A DNA stretch of 64,000 bases from Costus lasius (taxonomy: Eukaryota; Streptophyta; Magnoliopsida; Zingiberales; Costaceae), in contig CM050447.1 of the NCBI GenBank assembly GCA_027563935.2, forward strand, positions 82,011,461 through 82,075,460, read 5' to 3'. This document shows positions 54,859 to 64,000 of this stretch, piece by piece. A model generated the notes under the pieces. It saw nothing but the letters and a program-made list of their open reading frames with translations, made no database searches and was not told the DNA's origin. Each line of letters starts with the position of its first letter. The first letter of the stretch is position 1. A program made the position numbers and the translations under genes.

Positions 54859-57831
54859 TGTAACATCCCTCAGAATCACACCCCACACGCATACAAGTAA
54901 AATACGGGGTTTCAAAAATTTTTACTCTTCCATTAAAACACAAGAAGAAAGCGGCATCGAAGGACATTACTACGGAACTGAAAACCGCACAGAACTGAGT
55001 AGGATCGATTACTAGGAAATAGAAATCCGGAAATCCAAAAGAAAAATCCGGCAGCAAGTATACAAAATTACTGCTGCACAGACCCACATATCAAGGAACA
55101 AATGGATGTCCACACTACACATATGTGGAGAACACAATTTTTCAGAAATATTGCAGAAACTGATTATTCAGATACCAAATACAACAATAACTCGGTCACA
55201 CATCTCAAGGTATTTCGAATACAGTAATTCGGTTACACATTTCAGAATAAGAACAATTTTAATTTTTATGACTCCAAAACTCGTATCCAACAATAAAACG
55301 AGACAACTATAATATAATATCCTGAAAACAGGCATAAGCCCTCAGGAGATAAAACGTGTCATATAAGTAAGTTAGGCACGCAGGCCTGATAAATCTTTAG
55401 AAGACAACTCTTAGAAACTATATAACACATTAGCAAGCATTATAACAAATTTAGTAGCTGTAGCAATCACTGTCCTGATGTCTCACCTGAAAATATTTAA
55501 ACAATGGGGGTGAGCTAAAAAGCTCAGTGAGTAAAAGACACTAAAAGCCATCCATAGTACACATCAAAAATATCATACTTAACAGATAAGATACTTAACA
55601 TGAACACTCATATCAAAACAAAACATAATCAAATACAGATACTTATAACAATAAGCATCAAGCATGAAGTAGGATATAAGTCTACCAACCCATTCCAACT
55701 AATCACACTGCCCAACACATCTATAATACAGATCGAAACAGAACTACAGAAAATCAGAGCTGACAGACAGAACAGATCGAAACAGAACTACAGAAATCAG
55801 AACTGACAGACAGAAAATCAGAATTTTCAGAATCCAAATGGATAGTCTACATCGAAAACAGAAAGGTCACAGAAGGCCTGAAGACCACAGAAGGTCTGAT
55901 GACCACAGAAGGTCTGACCCCACCTCTGCCGAGGACGAGACATGCATGCATATCAGAAACAGAATGGTAGAGGAGGTATCAGTGGGTGGCCCCCGTCTCG
56001 TCAAGACGTGGCACTCTGGCCTCCAATACTGGTAGAGGAGGTATCAGTGGGTGGCCCCCGTCTTGTCAGGACGTGGCACTCTGGCCTCCAATACCCAGAA
56101 CAGAACAGAAATAGTGGAGGGAGAACGGAAGGTGAGACCAGCTCACATCTACCCTTCACTAGTGTCTCATGGGTCGTAGTAGACTATCAGCACCATTACA
56201 GCACCACAAAAGGAGGGTAAGGACACGGAAGAGTGCTACACTAGGGATAATTTTTACAAAACAGATCATGCTGAAACGGAGGAGTAGGACTAACCACCAC
56301 TCAATTCTCACATCATGCCCAAAGTGTCTCACAAACCAGAAAATGACACACCCTAATATCCAGTCCTTAACAAAATTACAATTTTGCAGAAAATCAAAGC
56401 TGAACACACTTCATAATTTTTACCATCAACCAGAAGTAATATATGAGTGAATTCCTTGAATTCCTTAGATTTCATGCAACTATCCTTAATTCATGTCAAA
56501 CCATTCTATGTTCTCACAAAGGTTATAACACATTCAAAGTTTCAGAAAATTCACAACATATATATATACAGAATAGAAATTTTTCACATAACAAACAATT
56601 AAACAGATGTTTCAGAAAAACAGATTAATATATCATACTTGCAACAGATGTTTCAGACCGAGTAAGTAACCTAAAATAGGCAATATGATATTCACAATAA
56701 AGCTATTTGAATCTACTTTCCAATAGAACTGAATCCGTCGGATTTGGAGTTATAACCGGGGAGATATGGGTGTTCGAACATAGAAAGGTCGGGATTTCAG
56801 AATTCCAGAAAATAGATTCGTATATCAGAATTGCGACACAAATTTCAGATCCAATAACTAACAGAAAATAGGCGACATGGTAGTCAAATTGAACCCTTCG
56901 AGTCTACTTTCTAATAAAACTGATTTGACGAGATTTCGAGCTATACCTAGGGAGATATGATGGTTCGAACACATAAAGGTCGAAACCCAGATTTCCAGAA
57001 AACTGATTTTGTATAGCTAGATTGCAATACAGATTGAAATACGAATACAGCTTGGATATGGTCGATATCATATTCAAATTAAAGCCGAATGTATCTAGTT
57101 TCATACAAAATTTATTTCGTGCGATTTGGATCTATAGGCCATGAGATATTGGGGTTATAGTACACAAAGGTCAGATTAGAGAATGCAGATTTCAGCAGAA
57201 CAGGATTTTAAAACCCTATAAATATTTGAATTCGACCCCATACGGATAATCATTGCAAATAACGAATTTTAATTGAAATAATCTACAATTTAGCGGATTA
57301 GACTCCTTAGGATCGAATTACTCACCAGAAAAATCGTCCACAGAGAAAAACGCCAAGACAGAGGATCACCAGGAAGTTCGTCCACCACCAGTCTGCCACC
57401 ACCAGCGTCAGAAATCTCAGGAGGCGCCAAGCACAGTAAGGGGCGACAACCAAAGGCGGCTAGGGCAAGAAAACACAAAAGTCGTGAGGGAGAGGAGCCC
57501 TCACGCAATTCCTCTTTTTCTCCCACCCCAAACGGATCCAAGATCCAATAACCCAGTTAACTTAAGTGAAAAATCGGTTTTATGGGCTTACCTGGGCTTA
57601 ACCACCCTGCGCCACTCCAATAATATCAGAAATATGCGCCACCATGGTGGAAGGAATTCCAGGAGCAAAGAATGAAGGTTGAGGGTTCGAATCCCCAACC
57701 AAAATAATTATTTTTGCCATGTAGGAAAAATTCCTACACTTAGGCAAAAATCCCAAAATTTTAACAGATAAAAATACAGAAACAGAATTTCTAACCTTAA
57801 ATCATAATTCAGAAAAATCGAGGGCGTTACA
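54859..57831 (-). repeat. 5' LTR of the Tekay element
   Basis: 2,973 bp. The same as the 3' LTR except for about 20 substitutions, one fewer 18-bp unit (three rather than four near 55870-55920) and one missing base near 56245. Confidence 0.93.
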
Positions 57832-57836
57832 CTTTC

Positions 57837-58560
57837 ACTATTGAGCAATGAAGAAGAGGTTTTCTCTCATTCTTCTGATGAACATGCTCTTCTGAAGGCA
57901 ATCAACTACAAAATCTATGCTCATATCATCGCCTTTACCCGTTCTCTTCAGGCAGCCACTAGTAATCTTCAAGATCACAACTCAATTTAGATTTTACTTT
58001 GTTTCTTCTATATCGGTTGCTTCTTTGCTTGAAAATCATGGGTCCGAGAAAGGTGATTGCAAAGAAGAAGGTTTCACAATATGATTTTTTTCTCAAAGAG
58101 TTGATATCACACATATATATAGTACATTGTGGCTTAGTTTTTTTTAATATTTTAGAGTAAAATGCATAGTTTTGTCTCATTTATTTGTTTAAATACTTCA
58201 TATTATTCAGAATCTTCACTTCTCCTTGGTTTTATTGAAATGTAGAGATTATCTCCCAACATTGATGGAATTTTGAGGATTTGAAGATATGAGATGACTC
58301 TTTATGATGAGACAACGCTGCATATCAATTCCAGATTAAACGGAGCCCTCTACAATCTTCACGGGCATGGCCGTGCACCCATGCATGGCCGTGTATGAGC
58401 CTGCATTCCTAGATTTCACCAAGACCTTCACGGCATGCCCATGCATCCATGCATGGCCGTGAAGACTTCGGTTCCACTTTTCAAATTTTGACGTAATGTT
58501 CACAGCCTTGCCCGTGTGAAGTAGGAGGACCTTCCTCAACAGCTCCAGAACCAGAGACAC
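57837..58560 (+). mobile_element. Third Athila-derived fragment, right part
   Basis: Continues from 47063 across the Tekay insertion. 58255-58520 looks like an Athila LTR start (gatggaattttgaggatttgaagatatgag). It has two GGCATGGCCGTG/CCATGCATGGCCGTG palindrome units at 58360-58465. Confidence 0.55.
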
Positions 58561-58899
58561 ACGACCATTCTATGGACTTCCCTCCAGACAAGGTTCCACC
58601 TCCTCTAAAATGTTCAAAGGGGCCCAATATAACCACGATAAGGCAGTCCTAACATTCAAGTCAACCACCAGATCGATTTGTGGGTGCCATCAGTCCATTA
58701 TCAGCCCACACGGAGGTATTACGGCCCATGTGCTTGGCACCCCAGCCACCTGAAGACCCGGTCAATGATTGCTACCGCAACCAATTGACCAACATGGCCC
58801 AAGAACAAGCTAGCATAGTGATGAATCAGCCCACCATCAGCAAATTCTGTTGTTTCATCACTGCATGCTCCGAGATGGTTTAACGGTCCAGTCATAGCC
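58561..58899. other. Unassigned repeat DNA
   Basis: GC-moderate stretch with ggcccaatataaccac and agcccagaaggcc words, probably the outer part of the LTR that ends at 59761. I could not fix its start. The 67-codon frame (58680-58883) has no motif. Confidence 0.35.
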
Positions 58900-59045
58900 C
58901 AGAAGGCCTAGTTGCAGCCCAGAAGGCCCAGCCCATGCGCCTAGCTTCAGATTCCCTTATCTACTTTAGTTGGTAGTAGTTAGTTAATGCTTACATCAGA
59001 TGCTTACATCGGCAACATCTTGACTGCTTTTAGTTTGTTATAGTA

Positions 59046-59156
59046 GGTAGTCATGCTTGTGGTGTGTTATTCCTTAGTCATGCTTGTGGTGTGTTATTCC
59101 CTAGTCATACTTGTGGTGTGATATTCCCTAGTCATGAGTGTGGTGTGATATTCCCT
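59046..59156 (+). repeat. Four 27-bp repeats upstream of an LTR TATA box
   Basis: Units of tagtcatgcttgtggtgtg plus wtattccy, the last ending four bases before TATAAAAGG. Unit 4 has gagtg instead of gcttg. The spacing suggests promoter repeats. Confidence 0.85.
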
Positions 59157-59160
59157 CCTC

Positions 59161-59169
59161 TATAAAAGG
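59161..59169 (+). promoter_or_regulatory. TATA box of the LTR promoter
   Basis: TATAAAAGG in a ctcctctataaaagggagc setting, about 600 bp before the LTR end. A typical plant core promoter. Confidence 0.75.
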
Positions 59170-59761
59170 GAGCTGGAGTTTAGCTTGTTCCTTAGCTTTC
59201 TTGTGTGATAGGAGCTCACTTCGGAGAGGTTAGAGTGTGGAGCAAGGTGTGTGATCCTTGGCTCGATCTCAATTCCTCGCCTACCAGTTGTAATCATCTT
59301 TTGTTTCAAAGAAGTAAATCGCACCGCCGGTGTGTTAGGTTTGCCTATCTTCAGATTTTCATTGTATTGTTCTTGCTTGATTTCCTTACCCACGGGCATC
59401 TGTACGCCGAAGACGTGGAGGTTCCTTGGCTTTGGTGTAACCGTAGGTTCATAGGCGTGCTAGCTGAGTCGCCGCTTAGTCTGCTGCCCATGTTACTGTG
59501 TTGTGCTTAAATCACTCGCTAAGAGAGGTTAGTGAGTTTCATTTGCGTAGTTGGGTATCGTTGGTTTCTTCGTCTCTGTGTTGCCCCGAAACGTATTCAT
59601 CTCCGTCTTCCACCTTGTTTCTCACTAGTTTTCACATTGCTCATTTTTCGACATGCGTTTTACTTCCCTCGTCTCAAGACCCTCTCATGTTTTCCGATCA
59701 TCGTCTCATAAACCCCTAGAGTACGGAGCTAAGGACCAACCCACTTATAGTAGCTACATCA

Positions 59762-60014
59762 AATTTGGTATCAGAGGAGTTGCACGTTCAATTCTTATTG
59801 TTCGCATGATCCAACTTCGTTGTATCTTCATATTTCCGCACAGTTTCAGCATTTGCATTTTGAGTCATACCTTGTTTGTGCATGGTGACTACGAGGTCAC
59901 AAACCATGTCTTAGTTCCCTGATTGCCAAGAGTCCGTCGTGCCCACGAAAGGGTCTAAGGATCAGGTTAGTTCGAATGATGCCCTGACATCGTGATTAGA
60001 AAAAATGGAGGACT
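59762..60014 (+). mobile_element. Primer-binding site, leader and gag start of the Ty3-type element
   Basis: TTGGTATCAGAG at 59764-59775, then a leader and a decayed start that reads LEKMEDL at the end, similar to the coiled start of some gags. The frame is cut at 60014 by the copia LTR, so the rest lies beyond the window or was lost. Confidence 0.55.
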
Positions 60015-61814
60015 TGTTGGGAAACCCCGGGGATATTTTACAATTTTCACAGAGAATACATTACAAACGCAGTAGAATAATATCCCCGAAACAGGCCAGT
60101 CCCAAAAAGCCAGTGAAGATCGTCTTGTGAGGGGGTCGACACGATGAGATAGAAAATACCTTAGGAGCAAGATGAGACCGATGTCGAGGTAGGCGCCCAA
60201 GCATGCGCCCTCTGCAATCTCACATACATGGATGCCTAGAGCTCTCTTCTTCCACGCCCGGTGCTAGCCTCGGGAAGAAGATCCAAGCCTTTGTTCTCCT
60301 TCTTCAAGCCTTGCACCACCTTCAAGAGAAGTTGTGCCAATAGAAGAGAAGGAAGAGGGAGATGCCGCCAAGTCCAAGGGTTCCTTGCGCCAAGAGGGAA
60401 GGAAGAAGGTGCTTGCGGCTATAGAGGAAGAGATGCACCAAGTCCTCTATGCTCTCACCCCTTTGTTGCTCACGCCAACGTGAATGCATGTATTGCACTC
60501 TCGCAAATGTATCAACATATATAGATCAAGAGGGTGGTAACATAAGGGTAGGCACAATATGAGGCAATGCGGCTAAGGCAAAGGGAATGGGTGGCTAGGG
60601 TTTGCAAGGTGGGGTTTAGGTTATGGCAAGACTCCAAGCTCTTTCCATAATCCCCTTGCAATCACCCAAGACTTACCATAGAAGTCTATCATGCCTTAGA
60701 TGCCTCAACCCTTGCCATAGAGGCAAGGTTTCCATCTAAACATGAAGGGGGAGGCGCCAATTCCTTCCAAAGGAAGCAAATTGTGCCAAGCTCACCCCAT
60801 TATGCCCTTGGCGCCAATGGGGTTGGCTTTTCTCCCCATTATACCCTTTTAGCATATTCTCTCTTCATGATAACTAGTTATTGGGCCGCATTGGGTAATG
60901 AGCTAGCACAAACTTCATTGCATTGGTTGATTAAGTAATTGGATCCAATCCAATGCAACCCTAATCCAAATGTGACCAATCTTGGTCAATTTCATGTCAA
61001 CCTGCCAAAAATGAAGTTTGGCTCCAATAACTCTCTTCCAACTCATCATGAAATCACCCAAATAGATCCAAGCTATCTAATAACTCGATCATAAGACTTC
61101 CTGATCAACACGAGAACTCGAGTATCAAGGTGTGCGATCCTGTAGGTTCATTTGACGTTGGCAGTGTTGACCTAAGGTCAACACAAGCAGTGAGTGGCAC
61201 CTAGCAGTGCATCGCAGCTACCCAAATCATCGGAATGGATATCGAGATCGACATCCCCATCATCGCAACTCGGTATAGATGCATTATAGTCTCTTTGCCA
61301 AACTGATATCCGATTGGACAAGTCTGTCAGCACTTGTTATATCCCAATCACATGGTCATGACTAAATTAGTTTCTCACCTGGGTATGGCCATACACTTTC
61401 AGTCATAGAACCATAGAGGAGCTCCTTGGATATCAAGCTTCCTTCAAGAAGGGGCAAATCCTCTGTCTGTCCATTGACCTTCTCATATAGGTTGTGACAT
61501 GCTCAATGACAACTGTTATTACCTCCCAACTATGGCGAGGTGTTAGGGTGTATCAAAGCATTTCCCTAACCATATAGAATGGTCAATGATCTCAAGTCAA
61601 GGGATCAATGCATTTCCTGTCACTTGTGAGGATAACTCATGACACCAAGTCATAGCCTCACAGCGGATCGGTCCAGTATATCCACCACTGATATACCTAT
61701 ATATCTGCGTTAGCACCTCGTGCCTAACCAGCCCATATACCAGTCTCATAACTACTAGAGCTGTCCCATATCCACTCAGGTACATCGACTGGGGACAACC
61801 ATATAATGCCATAA

Positions 61815-61880
<66 letters not shown>

Positions 61881-61937
61881 AAATCAAGTAGTACAAAAGA
61901 TAGACCGATACTAGGTCTCAGGGCATACACACCAACA
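60015..61937 (-). repeat. 3' LTR of the right copia element
   Basis: 1,923 bp, TGTTGG...CCAACA. Contains a long (AT)n at 61817-61878 that is short in the sister LTR (about 45803). Confidence 0.88.
61817..61878. repeat. (AT)n microsatellite
   Basis: About 30 uninterrupted TA units. It creates the Tyr-Ile repeat frames on the minus strand, which are not proteins. Confidence 0.95.
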
Positions 61938-62009
61938 ATCTCCCACTTGCACTTAGACCTAGATGTTGAGGAACCTCAACCCCATATCTCTGGCATGACC
62001 ATCATGCTT

Positions 62010-64000
62010 CTACTGCGCCAAAGCCTTGTTCAGTGGGTCTGCTAGATTGTTCTCTGTGTCGACTCTGCTAATCTTGACATCACCTCGGTCAATGATCTCT
62101 CTGATCAGATGAAATCTTCTGAGTATGTGTTTGGACCTTTGATGAGACCGTGGTTCCTTAGCTTGTGCAATTGCCCCATTGTTGTCACAGTAGACTCAAT
62201 GGGATCCACTGCACTTGGAACCACTTGGAGCTCAGAAATGAACTTCCTCATCCAAACGGCTTCTTTGGCTGCCTCAAAAGCAGCCACATACTCAGCCTCG
62301 GTTGTAGAATCAGCTATGGTGGATTGCTTGAAGCTCTTTTAGCATACATCGCCTCCATTCATTTTGAACATATAGTCGGCCTATGATCTGAAGTCGTCAG
62401 GGTCAGACTAGAATGACGCATCAGTGTAGCCCTGAACACTGAGCTCTTCCTGTCCACCGTAGACCAAGAATAGATCTTTAGTTCTTCTCAAATACATAAG
62501 GATGCTCTTTACAGCCACCCAATGCTGCAGACCTGGATTGGAGTGGTATCTGCTGGTTTATGCTCACAACATAAGCCACATCTGGTCTAGTACACAACAT
62601 TACATACATGATCGTTCCCACTACCGAAGCATAGGGCACTCGAATCATGTCATCCCTCTCAGCCTCTGTGATGGGACACTGGCTCTTTGAGAGAGTAAGG
62701 CCATGTCTCACTGGAAGGTACCCCTTCTTGGATTGCTCCAAGTTGAACCTCTCTAGGATCTTATCAATGTAGGTACTCTGACTAAGGGCCAGGAGCCTCT
62801 TGGATCTATCCCAGTAGATCCTCACGCCTAGGATATAGGTGGCCTCCCCTAAGTCCTTCATCTCGAAACACTTCCACAACCATGTCTTCACAGACTGAAG
62901 ACTAGGGATGTCGTTTCCGATGAGCAGTATGTCATAAATATACAAGACCAGAAAAGTCACCAAGCTCCCACTGAATTTTCTGTACACACAGGCATCATCT
63001 TTGCTTTTGATAAAGCCATAATCTCTCACAGCTTCATCAAACTGAAGATTCCAACTTTGAGATGCTTACTTTAATCCATAATTGGATTTATTTAGCCTGC
63101 AGACTTTATTGGCATCTGCAGGATGGATGAAATCATCAGGTTGTGTCATATACACATCCTCTGTCAGCCTCCCATTAAGGAATGCTATCTTAACATCCAT
63201 CTATCATATCTCATAGTCATGATATGCAGCTATAGCAAGCAGAATCTGAATTTGATCATGGCAACTGGTGATAAGGTTTCATCATAGTCCACCCTGTGGA
63301 CTTGTTTGAATCCTTTAGCCACTAGTCTACCCTTATAGGTAACTATGTTGCCATCCATATCAGTCTTCCTTTTGAAGACTCATTTTCACCCTATGGGTTT
63401 TACCCCATCAGGTAGCTCAACCAAATCCTAGCCTTGGTTAGCTGACATAGAATCCATCTCAGATCGCATGGCCTCAAGCCATCTTTCGGAGTCCAATCCA
63501 CTAACTGTCTCATCATAAGTCCTGGGCCCACCCTCAATGATGAAGATCCCATCGTGTTGGGTCGGAAGCAACCCATACCTCTCAGGTGCACAATGAATCC
63601 TCCCAGACCTATGTGGGACCTGTGTCTGAGCCTCAGGCTGCCTAGCAACTGGTGTAGGTGGCTTAGGTTCCATCTCTGTGTCTTGTGGTTGCACTTGGAC
63701 CTCATCCAAGTCAAACTTTCTTGCACTGAATTCTCTTATGAGAAATTCTTTCTCTAGATAGACAACACCCCGAGCAACAAAAATTTTGTTCTCAGTGGGA
63801 ATATAGAAGTTGTATCCTTTAGTTTCCTTAGGATACCCCACAAACACACATTTATCAGATCTAGGTTCTAGCTTGCTAGAATCCTGACGTTTGACATAAG
63901 CCTCACATCCCCAGATCCTGATAAACGAGACGTTAGGGTGTCTCCCACTCCATACCTAATATGGTATCTTGGAGACACTCTTATATGGAATGTTATTTAG
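62010..64000 (-). pseudogene. Copia pol remnant (integrase end, RT, RNase H)
   Basis: From the window edge: IRIWGCEAYVKRQDSSKLEP and CVFVGYPKETKGYNFYIPTE (post-integrase region), a linker ending RWLEAMRSEMDSM, RT pieces with LYIYDILLIGND (usual YVDD reads YDI), KDLGEATYILGVRIYWDRSK, PYASVVGTIMYVMLCTRPDV, then RNase H STTEAEYVAAFEAAKEAVWM and ENNLADPLNKALAQ with the stop at 62010. Frameshifts and stops (near 62380, 62200, 63060, 63400) show it is dead. The motif set (SKKG..PVRHG..LSK..CP) is that of Angela/BARE elements. Confidence 0.88.

Larger units (their letters stand above)
47069..57831 (-). mobile_element. Complete young Tekay/Del chromovirus (Ty3/gypsy)
   Basis: 10.76 kb on the minus strand with target duplication ctttc at 47064-47068 and 57832-57836. 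The 5' LTR is 54859-57831 and the 3' LTR 47069-50060, both TGTAAC...GTTACA. The primer-binding site TGGTATCAGAGG is next to the 5' LTR, and a polypurine tract AAGGGGGGGAGAA next to the 3' LTR. One uninterrupted gag-pol. LTRs differ at about 20 positions plus two indels by eye, about 0.7%. All parts needed for transposition appear present. It sits inside an Athila remnant. Confidence 0.95.
58900..59761 (+). repeat. 5' LTR of a Ty3-type element, left border uncertain
   Basis: Ends GCTACATCA at 59761. The primer-binding site TTGGTATCAGAG follows from 59764. It carries a TATAAAAGG box at 59161-59169 preceded by a 27-bp tandem repeat. The open frames inside (59205-59922) cross the LTR/PBS border and are not genes. 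Confidence 0.7.
60015..64000 (-). mobile_element. Angela/BARE-type copia element, 3' part (runs off window)
   Basis: 3' LTR 60015-61937, preceded on the minus strand by the polypurine tract aagtgggagat (complement of 61938-61948). A decayed pol extends past the window's right end. It inserted near the gag start of the Ty3-type element. Same family as the truncated copy at 41819-45875. Confidence 0.88.

Noticed and set aside
61597..61930. Tyr-Ile repeat proteins on the minus strand
   Set aside because: Direct translation of the (AT)n microsatellite inside the copia LTR.

Overview
The window looks like nuclear DNA of a flowering plant with a large, retrotransposon-rich genome. The evidence is spliced exons with GT/AG borders, AT-rich intergenic sequence, and nested LTR retrotransposons of typical plant lineages (Tekay/Del chromovirus, Athila, Angela/BARE-type copia), plus a hAT MITE and a FAR1/MULE relic. 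Species, and monocot versus dicot, cannot be settled from the sequence. No bacterial operon, CRISPR array, rRNA or convincing tRNA gene was seen.

Region 1 (about 1-24,300) is dominated by one host gene on the minus strand. It encodes a BSD-domain protein of about 298 residues. I could join five exons with consistent reading phase: 24216-23814, 23460-23360, 18459-18362, 1538-1339 and 1198-1104 (the last may splice on at 1146). Its introns are swollen by repeats. Intron 2 (4.9 kb) holds a 2.1-kb LTR element (18750-20850, TSD taaca) carrying a gag remnant and a captured ubiquitin-interacting-motif/UBX-like gene fragment. Intron 3 (16.8 kb) holds a chromovirus remnant (2802-4110), a 6.1-kb near-palindrome (7976-14086) with a 406-bp hAT MITE in one arm, a TRIM-like LTR element (14314-15300) and a 222-bp tandem duplication that copies the exon 4 acceptor.

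Region 2 (24,300-31,690) holds a broken VPS28 C-terminal fragment (26332-26674). It abuts a non-autonomous Ty3-type element (26675-30743, TSD gcagg) whose only protein is a 297-residue retropepsin-like ORF with a changed active site.

Region 3 (31,690-41,820) is a pile of Athila derivatives. One has LTRs, a degraded gag tail and an open protease ORF, but no reverse transcriptase, RNase H or integrase. A second is a pre-RT fragment. Both carry a conserved block with a small hairpin (TTGGG-AGGYAA-CCCAA); a third copy lies at 46265-46311.

Region 4 (41,820-64,000) is a nest. It contains a 5' LTR plus broken gag of an Angela/BARE-type copia element, a FAR1/MULE transposase relic, and an Athila remnant split by a young complete Tekay element (47069-57831, TSD ctttc, LTRs about 0.7% diverged by eye, 1522-codon uninterrupted gag-pol). 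To the right are the 5' end of another Ty3-type element (LTR ending at 59761) and a second Angela/BARE-type element (60015 to beyond the window) inserted in it.

The genes do not form a pathway. The main biology is how one housekeeping-type gene keeps splicing across transposon-filled introns, and how several non-autonomous elements with reduced or hijacked coding content have accumulated around it.
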